64,000 bases of DNA from Limiplasma sp034927815 (GCA_034927815.1 JAYFPK010000034.1:1-64000); one strand, 5' to 3'. Shown: positions 1 to 9,192, counted from the stretch's first letter. The notes: a model not told the origin generated them from the letters alone. Made by a program: numbers and translations.

Positions 1-31
1 GGAGCGGGCTGCCTGAACGGCAGCCCGCTCC
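1..31 (+). promoter_or_regulatory. intercistronic hairpin before sugar ABC permeases
   Basis: Perfect 13-bp inverted repeat: arm GGAGCGGGCTGCC (1-13), loop TGAAC, arm GGCAGCCCGCTCC (19-31). No T-run follows, so it is not a classical terminator. It lies just upstream of two permease genes whose binding-protein gene must be off the left edge. By analogy with the other transporters here it is probably an mRNA stability or partial-termination element between binding protein and permease. Confidence 0.6.
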
Positions 32-55
32 CGCGCTCACAAAGGAAGTGAACCC

Positions 56-940
56 ATGGGAAAAGCAAAGGGACGGGGCCGGTTTTTGTTTTTGTGCATC
101 GCGCCGGCCGTGCTGCTGTTTTTGGTCTTTATGGTCTACCCCACCTTCAGCGTATTCCGGCTGTCCTTGTACAAGTGGAGCGGGCTGAACCCCGTAAAGC
201 AGTTCGTAGGCCTGGACAACTTCGCCATTTTGTTCAAGGACCTCAACTTTGTCAGGGCCTTGCAAAACAACCTGCTGCTGATCGCCGTGGTGACCCTTGT
301 GACGCTGGGGCTGGCGCTGCTGTTTGCGGGCATTCTCACTCGCCAGAAAATCCATGGGCAGAATTTTTTCCGGGTTATTTTTTATATCCCCAACATCCTG
401 TCCGTGGTGATCATCGCCGCCATCTTCTCCGCCCTGTACGACCCCAAAAACGGCTTGCTCAACTCCCTGTTGGGGAAGCAGCCAGGGCAGGAAATCCTCT
501 GGCTGGGAGACCAGAAAATCGTGCTGTGGTCCATTGCCCTGGCGATGATCTGGCAGGCCGTGGGGTATTACATGGTCATGTACATGGCCAGCATGTCCTC
601 CGTTCCCCTGGAGCTGTACGAAAGCGCGGACCTGGAGGGGGCCGGGGCCGTGCGGCAGTTCTTCTCCCTCACCATCCCCCTGATTTGGACCAACATCCGC
701 ACCACCTTGACCTTCTTCATCATCAGCACCATCAACCTCTCCTTTTTGCTGGTGAACGCCATGACCGGGGGCGGGCCTGACGGAGCCACGGAGGTTTTCC
801 TCAGCTACATGTACAAGCAGGCCTACACCAACTCCAGCTTTGGCTACGGCATGGCCATCGGCGCGGTGGTGTTCACCCTCTCCTTTGCCCTCAGCGGCGT
901 GGTGAACGCGGTGACCAAGCGCGAGCCTGTGGAATTGTGA
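56..940 (+). CDS. carbohydrate ABC transporter permease, MalF/UgpA type
   Basis: Inner-membrane subunit of a binding-protein-dependent sugar importer (294 aa, usual length for the family). An N-terminal membrane segment lies at about residues 10-30 and about five more follow. The EAA loop that docks the ATPase is at about 188-210 (YESADLEGAG then IPL). The start has an AAAGGAAG ribosome site at a good distance. It is followed after 10 nt by the partner permease and then by a GH112 phosphorylase, which suggests the cargo is galacto-N-biose or lacto-N-biose. The binding protein lies outside the window, and no matching ATPase is seen here; such systems often share one ATPase. Specificity is inferred from context only. 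Confidence 0.93.
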   Translation: MGKAKGRGRFLFLCIAPAVLLFLVFMVYPTFSVFRLSLYKWSGLNPVKQFVGLDNFAILFKDLNFVRALQNNLLLIAVVTLVTLGLALLFAGILTRQKIHGQNFFRVIFYIPNILSVVIIAAIFSALYDPKNGLLNSLLGKQPGQEILWLGDQKIVLWSIALAMIWQAVGYYMVMYMASMSSVPLELYESADLEGAGAVRQFFSLTIPLIWTNIRTTLTFFIISTINLSFLLVNAMTGGGPDGATEVFLSYMYKQAYTNSSFGYGMAIGAVVFTLSFALSGVVNAVTKREPVEL

Positions 941-950
941 GGGATGGGGC

Positions 951-1826
951 ATGAAACAAGCGAGAAATCTTCTGTTCAAACTGCTGGTATACCTGGTGCT
1001 CTCTGCCCTGGCCCTGTCCATCATCGTGCCTGTGGGCTGGGTATTTGTAGCCAGCCTGAAGGATAATTCCGAATTTTACGGGAACCCCTGGACTTTGCCC
1101 CAAAGCGTCCGGTGGCAGAACTTTGCGGACGCCTGGGTCACCGCCCGCATGGGGGACTTCTTCCTCACCTCGGTGCTGGTGACGGCCTTGGGGCTGGGGG
1201 TGCTGCTGGCTGTGGCGCTGCCCGCCTCCTACGGGCTGAGCCGCTTTGTGTTTCCAGGGCGCAAGCTGATCCGCACCGGCTTCATGGCGGGCCTGTTTGT
1301 GAACGTGAACTACATTGTGGTGCCCATCTTTTTGATGTTTATGGATTGGGACCGGGCCCTGCGGGGCGCTTTTGGCGGCGGCTTTTTCCTCAACAACCCC
1401 GTGGTGCTGTCCATCGTCTACGCCGCCACGGCGCTTCCCTTTACCATCTACCTGCTGTCCAGCTACCTTGTGACCATCCCGGCGGCCTATGAGGAAGCGG
1501 CCTACGCCGACGGGGCGGGCTACGGCAAGGCCATGGTCCGGATCATTTTGCCCATGGCCCGGCCCAGCATCATCACGGTGATCCTGTTCAACTTCCTGGC
1601 CTTCTGGAACGAGTACATCCTGTCCATGACGCTGCTCACCAGCCCCAAGGGAGCCCGGACGCTGACGGTGGGCCTGATGAACCTGATGAAAGCCCAGAAC
1701 GCCGCCGCCCAGTATGGCCGGATGTACGCGGGCCTGGTGCTGATCATGCTGCCCACTTTGATTTTGTACATCTGCGTGCAGCGCAAGCTGACCCAGGGCA
1801 TGACCGTGGGCGGCCTGAAAGGATAG
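951..1826 (+). CDS. carbohydrate ABC transporter permease, MalG/UgpE type
   Basis: Second membrane subunit of the same sugar importer (291 aa). Six membrane segments can be read, the first at about residues 10-33. The EAA motif is at about 179-200 (YEEAAYADGAG ... ILPMARP), and the C-terminus ends in the typical QGMTVGGLKG form of MalG-like subunits. It lies 10 nt behind the first permease and 9 nt before a small membrane protein, so one transcript is likely. With its partner it would form the heterodimeric channel for an oligosaccharide, probably the substrate of the downstream phosphorylase. Confidence 0.93.
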   Translation: MKQARNLLFKLLVYLVLSALALSIIVPVGWVFVASLKDNSEFYGNPWTLPQSVRWQNFADAWVTARMGDFFLTSVLVTALGLGVLLAVALPASYGLSRFVFPGRKLIRTGFMAGLFVNVNYIVVPIFLMFMDWDRALRGAFGGGFFLNNPVVLSIVYAATALPFTIYLLSSYLVTIPAAYEEAAYADGAGYGKAMVRIILPMARPSIITVILFNFLAFWNEYILSMTLLTSPKGARTLTVGLMNLMKAQNAAAQYGRMYAGLVLIMLPTLILYICVQRKLTQGMTVGGLKG

Positions 1827-1835
1827 GGTGAGGTC

Positions 1836-2057
1836 ATGAGCGAATATGGATGGAGCAAACTCAAGGCCCTGGGAAAGGGGCTCCTGTTCGCCCTTTGCCT
1901 GGGTATGCTGATCCTGGGCCAGAGAAGGCCCGGCTGGGCCGGGCTTGGGCTGATGGCGCTGGGGCTGGCGGGCATCCTGTTCCTGCTTTGGCTCTATAAC
2001 CGAAAGGCGGAATCCCCGGCAGGCGGAAAAAAGGACGGAAAAGAGGAAGCGTCGTGA
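1836..2057 (+). CDS. small two-segment membrane protein
   Basis: A 73-aa protein with two hydrophobic helices (about residues 14-28 and 35-55) and a Lys/Glu-rich C-terminal tail. It has a GGTGAGGTC ribosome site, and its stop overlaps the phosphorylase start region by 4 nt (GTGA), which indicates translational coupling. I do not recognise a family. Position between the transporter and the phosphorylase suggests an accessory role in the same operon, perhaps as a membrane anchor, but nothing in the sequence proves this. Confidence 0.65.
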   Translation: MSEYGWSKLKALGKGLLFALCLGMLILGQRRPGWAGLGLMALGLAGILFLLWLYNRKAESPAGGKKDGKEEAS

Positions 2058-4219
2058 GCGTACAAAAAGGAAGGCTGACCATTCCCACGGATCTGGATAT
2101 CGTTCCCCAGACCCTTGAAATCATGGAGAAGTGGGGAGCCGATGCGCTCAGGGACGCAGACGGTACGGCCTTCCCCAAGGAGCTGGCCCATACGGGGGCC
2201 AAGGTCTATGCCACCTACTACACCACCCGCAAGGACAACGACTGGGCCCGGGCCAACCCCCAGGAGATACAGCAATGCTACCTGATGACCGGCTTTTACG
2301 CCGCCCGGGAAGGGACGCTGCGGATTCCCCTGATGGGGGGCATTTCCCCGGAGCTGGTCCAGCCCAATACCCGGGACGACATCAAGCGCTGGTGGGAGGT
2401 CATGGACCGCACCGCCGGGGAGGCGGTTCCCTCCGCCGCGTGGGAATACCTGGAGGCCACCGGGGAGATGGAGATTCACGGATGCGTCCCTTGGCATGAG
2501 TATACCGTGAGCTTTCTGGCCTACCTGATCTGGGACCCGGTGCATATGTACAACGCGGTGGTGAACGATTGGAAGGACGTGGAGCACCAGATCACCTTTG
2601 ACGTGCGCCAGCCCAAAACCCGGGCCTGGTCCATGGAGCGCCTCCGCGCCTTCCTGCGGAAGAACCCCCATGTGGACGTGGTGCGCTTCACCACCTTCTT
2701 CCACCAGTTTACCTTGGTCTTTGACGAGCTCCGCCGGGAGAAGTACGTGGACTGGTACGGCTATTCCGCCAGCGTCAGCCCCTACATCCTGGAGCAGTTT
2801 GAGGCCGAGGCGGGGTATCCCTTCCGGCCGGAATACATCATCGACCAGGGCTATTACCAGAACCAGTACCGGGTGCCCACCAAGGAGTTCCGGGATTTCA
2901 TGGCCTTTCAGCGGCGGGAGGTGGCGAAGCTGGCCCGGGAGATGGTGGACATCGTTCACCAGGAGGGCCGGGAGGCCATGATGTTCCTGGGGGACCATTG
3001 GATCGGCACGGAGCCCTACCTGGAGGAGTTCCAGACCATCGGCCTGGACGCCGTGGTGGGAAGCGTAGGGGGCGGCACCACCATGCGCCTCCTGGCGGAC
3101 ATTCCGGGCGTTCCCACCATCGAGGGCCGCTTTTTGCCCTACTTTTTCCCGGATACCTTCCACCCCGGCGGCGATCCCCTGAAGGAGGCCCGGGAAAACT
3201 GGGTCACAGCCCGAAGGGCCCTTCTGCGAAAGCCCATCCACCGGATCGGCTATGGCGGCTACCTCAAGCTGGCGTTGGATTTCCCGGATTTCATCGACTA
3301 TATCGGCCAGGTGGCGGACGAGTTCCGCAGCCTGTACGAGAACATCCGGGGCGCCAGGCCCTACTGCCACGCCAAAGTGGCGGTTTTGAACAGCTGGGGC
3401 AAGATGCGCAGCTGGGGCGCCCACATGGTGCACCACGCCCTGTACCAAAAGCAGAACTACAGCTATGCCGGCATTCTGGAAGTCCTCTCCGGCGCGCCCT
3501 ATGACGTGCGCTTCCTCAGCTTTGAGGACGTCCTGGCCCAGGGAAAGGTGCCGGAGGATATCGATGTGCTGATTAACGTGGGGGACATGGACACCGCCCA
3601 CAGCGGCGGGGACAGCTGGAAGGACCCCGCAATCCTGGAGGCGGTCCGGGGCTTTATCGCCGCGGGGGGCGGCTTTCTGGGCGTGGGCGAGCCCACGGCC
3701 TGCCAATGGCAGGGCCGCACCTTCCAGCTGGCGGGGGCCCTGGGGGTGGAAATGGAGCGGGGCTTCACCCTGGGGTATGACAAGTACAACTGGGAGCAGG
3801 CTCCCCATTTCATCACAGAGGGCCTCCATGACCCCATCGATTTTGGAGAGGGAAAGAAAGGCGTCTACGCCCTGGCGGGAACCCAGGTGCTGGTGCAGCG
3901 GGATCAGGAGGTGCAATTGGCGGCCCATGCGTATGGCAAGGGCCGGTGCGTGTACCTGAGCGGCTTGCCGTACAGCTTCGCCAACGCCCGGCTGCTGCAC
4001 CGGATTCTGCTGTGGAGCGCGGGGCGGGAAGGGGAGCTGCCGCGCTGGCTCAGCGAAAACCCCTGCGTGGAGGTCCACGCCTTTGTGGAAAACCAAAAAT
4101 ACTGCGTGGTGAACAACACCTACGAGCCCCAGCAAACCCGGGTGTGGCGGGGGGACGGCGCCAGCTTTGAGGTAACGCTCAGCGCCAATGAAATCCAATG
4201 GTATACCCTCCCGGCATAG
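2054..4219 (+). CDS. lnpA: 1,3-beta-galactosyl-N-acetylhexosamine phosphorylase (GH112)
   Basis: Cytoplasmic phosphorylase that splits galacto-N-biose or lacto-N-biose with phosphate into galactose 1-phosphate and GalNAc or GlcNAc. The 721 aa match the usual family length and the whole protein reads as GH112: N-terminal GRLTIPTDLD, the RFTTFFHQFTLVFDE segment (211-225) and the GDHWIGTEPY segment with Asp314, the place of the general acid known in the Bifidobacterium enzyme (Asp313). A second alpha/beta domain follows (about 460-650). The start is GTG at 2054, overlapping the previous stop. Coupling to ABC permeases implies use of mucin or milk-type glycans. GNB versus LNB preference cannot be decided by eye. 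Confidence 0.95.
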   Translation: MSVQKGRLTIPTDLDIVPQTLEIMEKWGADALRDADGTAFPKELAHTGAKVYATYYTTRKDNDWARANPQEIQQCYLMTGFYAAREGTLRIPLMGGISPELVQPNTRDDIKRWWEVMDRTAGEAVPSAAWEYLEATGEMEIHGCVPWHEYTVSFLAYLIWDPVHMYNAVVNDWKDVEHQITFDVRQPKTRAWSMERLRAFLRKNPHVDVVRFTTFFHQFTLVFDELRREKYVDWYGYSASVSPYILEQFEAEAGYPFRPEYIIDQGYYQNQYRVPTKEFRDFMAFQRREVAKLAREMVDIVHQEGREAMMFLGDHWIGTEPYLEEFQTIGLDAVVGSVGGGTTMRLLADIPGVPTIEGRFLPYFFPDTFHPGGDPLKEARENWVTARRALLRKPIHRIGYGGYLKLALDFPDFIDYIGQVADEFRSLYENIRGARPYCHAKVAVLNSWGKMRSWGAHMVHHALYQKQNYSYAGILEVLSGAPYDVRFLSFEDVLAQGKVPEDIDVLINVGDMDTAHSGGDSWKDPAILEAVRGFIAAGGGFLGVGEPTACQWQGRTFQLAGALGVEMERGFTLGYDKYNWEQAPHFITEGLHDPIDFGEGKKGVYALAGTQVLVQRDQEVQLAAHAYGKGRCVYLSGLPYSFANARLLHRILLWSAGREGELPRWLSENPCVEVHAFVENQKYCVVNNTYEPQQTRVWRGDGASFEVTLSANEIQWYTLPA

Positions 4220-4354
4220 GCCGGGGCGGGCTTGGCGAGTGAGGCGCGCTTTGGGGGCTCCGCCCCCGACACCCCGCCCGGGGGTTTCACCCCTGGAACC
4301 GACCGTGACCGCGCCATGCGCGGTCAAAAAGGGGATTCCAAAGGAGCATTCCTT

Positions 4355-4402
4355 GGGCAGGGGTTTGGGGACGGCGTTCCCAAGCCTCTGCCCTCAATTT
4401 TC
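4355..4402 (+). terminator. rho-independent terminator of the lnpA operon
   Basis: A 15-bp stem with two G-U wobbles (4355-4369 with 4379-4393, loop of 9 nt) is followed by TCAATTTTCTT. It ends flush with the stop codon of the convergent DUF4340 gene. The 4220-4350 stretch before it has two further GC-rich hairpins (GGGGGCTCCGCCCCC and GACCGCGC-CAT-GCGCGGTC) and no gene. Confidence 0.65.
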
Positions 4403-5914
4403 TTGTAACAGTTCCCCCAAGGCGATCTCCAGCGCTTCCGCTTGCAACGTATACCGGACCACGCCGTCCACGGCGATGGCGTCAAAAAAGGCATCCAGGG
4501 GGTAGGCCGCCAAGGTGCGGGATACCCCCTCCGCCGTGGTCAGGGTAAGCTGCCAGCGGGGCGTTGTTTCCCCCGGAACAAACTCCGCCCCCACCGGGCC
4601 TGAAACCCGCATCGCCGCCAGCCTTTCCACCAAGCTGTCAAAGGGTTCCACGGCAATGGCCTCCCCGTTCAGGGTCACTTGCACATCGTAGAGAATGTTG
4701 CCCGAGGCGTCGGTAGCCAGCTGATTGTTGGGAAGCACCTGCTCGGTTTTCACCTTGCGCATTTCCAGCACCTGCCCCTGAACCTGGGCCGCCACGGAGG
4801 CAATCTCCGCCTCCCCCAGGTTCGCCGGGTACTTGGAGAGAATCCCCTCCGGGGTAACCTCCAGAAAAGCCGCCACCAGCATGGCGCTTACATCGTAATA
4901 CTGCCCGCCATACTGGCAGGTGTAGAAAAAATCCCCCACCTTCTCCCCCAGCACCAGCCGCAGCGTCCTCTCCGGCACGACAACCGGGGTGAGGGCTCCC
5001 CCCGCGTCCACCTGCTGGAATGCCCCCTCCTGCTGATGAATCTCAATTTCAGCCACAGGGTCCCCAAATCCATGCTCCGCCCTGTTTTCCCAGGTGATGT
5101 CGTCCCTGCGGGCCCCCAGGCGAAACTGGGCCGCGGCGGTGAGCAGGGCTTGGGTTGCGGCTTCATCCAGGGGATAGGCAAAGGGCTCCTCCAGGGCGGC
5201 GCTTTGGATTCCCTGTACATCCGTGGCAAAGCGCATCCCAAGGGACGGCTGCCCCTTCAGCCGCAGGCTGATCCGGTCAATAAGGGGCTGGGCCAAAACC
5301 ACCTGGTCCAGGGGAAGCAGCATGCGGGCCGTATATTCAAAGGACTGGTAAACGCCCTCGTCGCACATATAGATCCCCGGGTCCCCGGACCAGCGCAGGT
5401 AGTAGAACCCCGTCTCCGGCGCTTTCCAGCCAAAGGAGAGGGTGTCCTGGCGGCCGTCCCGGTAGCGCACCTGGACCTGAATCTGCACGGGGTCAAGGCC
5501 CATGTCCTCCAGGTGCTCCCACACCTCCTCCTCGTCCTGGGTGACGGTGTCCTGCACCGTGATGGTGGTGGCCGCCTCCAGAATCTTCTCCTCCAGGGCT
5601 TCCTCAATGGGAACCGACTCCTGGCTGGACCTTTGGAGCAAAAGCCGCCCCTCCTGGTACAGCAAGGTATAGGCTTCCCCGGTAAGGTGGGTTACGGAGA
5701 TGCTTTCCAATTCCTGGGGGTCCGCCTTGTCCAGGACCTGGAAGTTCCGCCCGCCGCTCAGGTTTGCCGCCAGGGGAGAGGGAAACAGCCGCTTGATCTG
5801 GGGCAAAAGAAGCACAAGGGCCAAGGACAGCCCCAGGGCAGCGCCCAGATAGATCAGCCTGCGCCGCGTTGGCCTTCCTCTGGCGGGTTTCTTGCTCTTT
5901 TGGGGATGATGCAT
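4394..5914 (-). CDS. DUF4340 domain protein of a GldG-type ABC system
   Basis: A 506-aa membrane-anchored protein: Lys/Arg-rich N-terminus, one membrane helix at about residues 23-42, then a large extracytoplasmic beta-rich region with several DUF4340-like repeats (for example the ISVTHLTGEAYTLLY segment near 72). It is the last gene of a four-gene operon with an ATPase, an ABC-2 permease and a GldG-like protein, the standard neighbourhood of DUF4340 proteins. In Bacteroidetes the related Gld proteins serve gliding; in Firmicutes the role is unknown and probably concerns the cell envelope. Function is inferred from synteny. Confidence 0.82.
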   Translation of the reverse strand: MHHPQKSKKPARGRPTRRRLIYLGAALGLSLALVLLLPQIKRLFPSPLAANLSGGRNFQVLDKADPQELESISVTHLTGEAYTLLYQEGRLLLQRSSQESVPIEEALEEKILEAATTITVQDTVTQDEEEVWEHLEDMGLDPVQIQVQVRYRDGRQDTLSFGWKAPETGFYYLRWSGDPGIYMCDEGVYQSFEYTARMLLPLDQVVLAQPLIDRISLRLKGQPSLGMRFATDVQGIQSAALEEPFAYPLDEAATQALLTAAAQFRLGARRDDITWENRAEHGFGDPVAEIEIHQQEGAFQQVDAGGALTPVVVPERTLRLVLGEKVGDFFYTCQYGGQYYDVSAMLVAAFLEVTPEGILSKYPANLGEAEIASVAAQVQGQVLEMRKVKTEQVLPNNQLATDASGNILYDVQVTLNGEAIAVEPFDSLVERLAAMRVSGPVGAEFVPGETTPRWQLTLTTAEGVSRTLAAYPLDAFFDAIAVDGVVRYTLQAEALEIALGELLQEN

Positions 5915-5944
5915 GGTTTTCCTCCTCTCGGGCCTGCCTGGGCG

Positions 5945-7411
5945 CTACCGGTTGCGCCTGGGCAGAAGCACCCAAAGGGCCGCCGCCAGCACCAGCAGCG
6001 GCGCCGCGATCAGCAGCGCCAGCCCCAGGGTCTGTCCCCCGGCTTTCAAGCCCGGGTGGAAGGCGGTGGAGGCCATGATGTCCAGGGAAACGGTCTTTTG
6101 GGGCAGCAGCTCCCCCATCACCTGCATGATGAAGGGCTCGTTGTAGGTGCGCTGGTAGATGTATGCATCCGTAAAAAGGGTACTGTTGCCGATGGCGAAC
6201 ATCCGGCTGATGTTCCCGTTGGCGTGCATCCGCTGGGAAATCAAAGCCAGGCTCATCTCCCCGGTGGGGTCCCCGGGCTGCCGGTCGATGGTGGTGTTGC
6301 CGTCGGAGGGGTCCCGGAGATAGGCGTGGGCCCCGGTTTTAAGCACCGTGCCGGTCCGCAGCGCCCCGTCCCCCTCCCCGGGGGTCTCAAAGGCGCTGGC
6401 CCCGGCCAGCAGCAGCACATCCATGTCCGCCACCAGCAAGGGCTGGGTCATCTCCAATTCGGCCATGTAGGGCAGCAGGTAGATCCGCTCCCCGTAGAAG
6501 CTGCCCTCGTCCTCCTCCCCGGCCACCACCACCCCCGGCAGAGGCGTTACCCCGTAGTTTTTCAGCAAAGCGAAGTAATTGGGCAGGTTCATGGGGTCCG
6601 TATAATCCCGGATCACAAACAGGCTGCCCCCGGCCTTGGCAAAGGCGTCGATATCGGCCACCTCGCCTTCGCCGAGGTCCTTTTGGGGCGCGGCGATCAG
6701 CAGCAGGTCCACCCCCTCCAGCGCTCCGGGGCTGGCCAGGTTTACGGCCTTGCTGGCATAGTTGTTCTGGTAAAGGAAGTCGGTGAAGGTAGCCAGCTCC
6801 GCCGGGGTCAGCTCCCCGTGCCCTTGCAAAATCCCCACCTGGGGAACGGTTTCCTGGGTAACGTAGACCAGAGCCTCGGTGAGCTTCTTTTCGTAGGCCA
6901 GGCCCACGATCTCAAACTGCCCGGTTTCCATGTTGTACCCCTGGGTCTGGAAATCGCCCTGGTCCAGCACCCGGTAGCGCCCCGTAGCCTCGCAGCTCAC
7001 CACCACGCAGTCCGCCTGGATGGCGGTTTCCATGTTTCCCTGGAAGCGGGTGAGGATGCCGGGGTTTTTGGCGATGTCCGTAGGGGCCACGGTGATCCGC
7101 CCGCTAAGGGCCCCATAGCGGTTGAGCAGCTCCATGAGGTAGCTGTCCATCTCCCCGCCCTGGTAGAGAAGATACAGGGTGACGGGATAGGCCAAGCGGT
7201 CCGCCACGGCCCGGGTCTGCTCCCCGGTGGAGGCGTACCCGTTAAAGCTGTAATCCTTGCGCCAGCCATACTCCGCCTCCAGGGATTGCACGAAGAGGTT
7301 CACCAGCACGCAAACCGCCAAAAAACCCGCCAGCATCAGCGTGCTGAGCCGCCCATGCCGCCACTTGGGCTGCCGCATGGCTGTGCGGAGCCTTTGCAAA
7401 AACTTCTTCAT
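5945..7411 (-). CDS. GldG-family ABC auxiliary protein
   Basis: A 488-aa protein with an N-terminal membrane helix (about residues 23-46), a large outside domain of the ABC_transp_aux/GldG type and a C-terminal membrane helix (about 460-484) ending in Arg-rich LPRRNR. The PVTLYLLYQGGEMDSYLMELLNRY segment (about 77-100) and the DLLLIAAPQKDLGEGE segment fit this family, where the outer part resembles a glutamine-amidotransferase fold. Its start overlaps the permease stop by 4 nt (ATGA), so the two are coupled. It is thought to be the external partner of an ABC-2 exporter; the cargo is unknown. Confidence 0.85.
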   Translation of the reverse strand: MKKFLQRLRTAMRQPKWRHGRLSTLMLAGFLAVCVLVNLFVQSLEAEYGWRKDYSFNGYASTGEQTRAVADRLAYPVTLYLLYQGGEMDSYLMELLNRYGALSGRITVAPTDIAKNPGILTRFQGNMETAIQADCVVVSCEATGRYRVLDQGDFQTQGYNMETGQFEIVGLAYEKKLTEALVYVTQETVPQVGILQGHGELTPAELATFTDFLYQNNYASKAVNLASPGALEGVDLLLIAAPQKDLGEGEVADIDAFAKAGGSLFVIRDYTDPMNLPNYFALLKNYGVTPLPGVVVAGEEDEGSFYGERIYLLPYMAELEMTQPLLVADMDVLLLAGASAFETPGEGDGALRTGTVLKTGAHAYLRDPSDGNTTIDRQPGDPTGEMSLALISQRMHANGNISRMFAIGNSTLFTDAYIYQRTYNEPFIMQVMGELLPQKTVSLDIMASTAFHPGLKAGGQTLGLALLIAAPLLVLAAALWVLLPRRNR

Positions 7412-8127
7412 GCCGCGCCTCCCTGGGAAAAGCGCTTCCCGTCCATCACATGGATGGTGCCCACCAGGCAGGCCGCGATGAAGGACAGGAAGAACAGGAT
7501 ATTGGCAAAGCTCAACTGGCCCAAAATGAAGGGTTCATAGCGCCTGTACAGGCTCACGAAGCGCAGCGCCTCGCTGAGGGCTCCAATGGGCACGTATTGG
7601 GCCAGCAGGTCCAGCAGCCACAATACGAAGTTGGCCGCAAAGGCCGCCGCGGCGGCGCTGAGCGTGTTCCTGGCAAAGCAGGTCACCAGCATGTCCAGGG
7701 CCAAAAAGGAGAGGCCCTGGAGCATGAGCCCCAAGTACCCCACGAACCACTCCCCGGCGTACAGGGTGCCATACAGGCCGATGATCAGCACATGCACGTG
7801 GGTCAGCAGCACCGCCAGCCCCAGCACCGTGGCCGCGGCCAGGTACTTGCCCAGCACGATCGCCGTGAGGGATACCGGGCTGGTGAGCAGCAGCTGATCC
7901 GTGCGCCTTTGCCGCTCCTCGCAGATGAGCCGCATGGTCAAAAGGGGGCACAGCAGCATCAGCAGCAAGGTAAGCTGGGAAAGAAAGATCAGCAGCTCCC
8001 CGGAAAGGGGTTGCAAATTGCTCAAATAAAAAATGATGCCGGACAGGGCCAAAAACACGCCCACGAATACATACCCCATGGACGTATGAAAGAACCCCCG
8101 CAGCTCCCGCTTATAAATCGTGACCAT
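7408..8127 (-). CDS. ABC-2 type permease, GldF-like
   Basis: A 239-aa integral membrane protein with six hydrophobic helices and the N-terminal MVTIYKRELRGFFHTSMGY typical of GldF/NosY-like permeases. It forms the channel of the export-type ABC system encoded by this operon. It lies 27 nt behind the ATPase gene and overlaps the GldG-like gene by 4 nt. Length is normal for the family. Confidence 0.88.
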   Translation of the reverse strand: MVTIYKRELRGFFHTSMGYVFVGVFLALSGIIFYLSNLQPLSGELLIFLSQLTLLLMLLCPLLTMRLICEERQRRTDQLLLTSPVSLTAIVLGKYLAAATVLGLAVLLTHVHVLIIGLYGTLYAGEWFVGYLGLMLQGLSFLALDMLVTCFARNTLSAAAAAFAANFVLWLLDLLAQYVPIGALSEALRFVSLYRRYEPFILGQLSFANILFFLSFIAACLVGTIHVMDGKRFSQGGAA

Positions 8128-8154
8128 TCCTCAAGCTCCCTTCTGATCCGGCCC

Positions 8155-9081
8155 TTACTCGGAAATGGCCCGCAGAAAGATCTTCTCCAGGGAATCCTCC
8201 TGGCGGCTCAGGCGCAGCAGGGGCAGCGCCAGGCCGCTGAGCAGCGTGAAGAGGGTTTCCTCGGGCTTGGCATTTTCCCCAAAGGTCAGGGCCAGGGAGA
8301 GCGCCCCAGGGGCGGAGTCAGGCTGCTTTTGCACCTTCAAAATCCCCGGCAGGCCTTGCAAGGCGGGCATGAGCTCCCCTTCCTGGGCCCCCACGGCGCA
8401 CAGCAGCGTTACCTCCCGCCTCCCGGAAGCAGAGCCCGTGGGCATATCCAGCTTTACTTTGCCATGGTTCAAAATCACCACATGGTCGCAGAGCTGCGCC
8501 ACCTCGGTCAAAATATGGGAGGAAAACACGATGGTCCGGCCCTGGGCCAGCTCGTGGATCAGGGCGCGTATCTCCGCGATCTGCTTGGGGTCCAGCCCGG
8601 AGGTAGGCTCGTCCAGAATCAGCACCTCCGGGTCCCCACACAGGGCCTGGGCCAGCCCCGCCCGCTGGCGGTAGCCCTTGCTCAAATGCCCCAAAAGGCG
8701 GTTGCGCATATCCGCCAGCCCGGTCTTTTCCATGATTTCCTCCACATGGGCCGGGATGGCGCCGCGCAGCACGCCCCTGAGCTCGCTGGCAAAGCGCAGG
8801 TATTCCCACACGGTCATCTCGTCGTACAGGGGAGGGTGCTCGGGCATGTAGCCCAGGTGGCGCTTGGCTTCCTCAGGGGAGAGTAGGGGATCGTGCCCTT
8901 CCACCAAAGCGTAGCCCGAGGTGGGGGCCAAATACCCGGTGAGGATGTTCAGCAGCGTGGTCTTCCCGGCTCCGTTCTGCCCCAGCAGGCCCAATACGCT
9001 GCCCCGGGCTGCCCGCAGGGATACCCCGTCCAGGGCCTGGACATTGCCGTAGCGCTTGCTGACATTGTGTACCTCAATCAT
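8155..9081 (-). CDS. ABC transporter ATP-binding protein, GldA/CcmA type
   Basis: First gene of the operon (308 aa). Walker A GQNGAGKT is at 34-41, the signature LSKGYRQR at 134-141 and Walker B VLILDEP at 154-160; the domain after 215 is the extra C-terminal part common in ABC-2 exporters. It energises the neighbouring permease. The start ATG has a GGGAGG site 10 nt upstream, and an extended -10 promoter lies about 40 nt further out. Confidence 0.92.
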   Translation of the reverse strand: MIEVHNVSKRYGNVQALDGVSLRAARGSVLGLLGQNGAGKTTLLNILTGYLAPTSGYALVEGHDPLLSPEEAKRHLGYMPEHPPLYDEMTVWEYLRFASELRGVLRGAIPAHVEEIMEKTGLADMRNRLLGHLSKGYRQRAGLAQALCGDPEVLILDEPTSGLDPKQIAEIRALIHELAQGRTIVFSSHILTEVAQLCDHVVILNHGKVKLDMPTGSASGRREVTLLCAVGAQEGELMPALQGLPGILKVQKQPDSAPGALSLALTFGENAKPEETLFTLLSGLALPLLRLSRQEDSLEKIFLRAISE

Positions 9082-9116
9082 CCCAGGGCGCCTCCCAGCT
9101 TCTCATGATCCTTGTT

Positions 9117-9125
9117 ATTATAACA
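9117..9125 (-). promoter_or_regulatory. extended -10 promoter of the GldA-type operon
   Basis: Minus strand reads TGTTATAAT, a consensus -10 with the TG extension, 36 nt before the ATPase start. No good -35 is seen (TTCACA at about 20 nt spacing is the nearest). Confidence 0.5.
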
Positions 9126-9192
9126 AAGTCCCAAAGGAAAGCTGTGAACGTATTGTAAACTTGACTGCGGGGGGTGTAAAAATTTCCACGGC

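Noticed and set aside
1994..4327. 777-aa open frame antisense to the GH112 gene
   Set aside because: Low-complexity Pro/His/Gly/Val composition with no fold; the sense strand encodes a clear enzyme. Long antisense frames are expected in GC-rich DNA.
4679..7540. 953-aa open frame antisense to the DUF4340 and GldG-like genes
   Set aside because: Shadow of two well-supported genes; no ribosome site and no recognisable domain.
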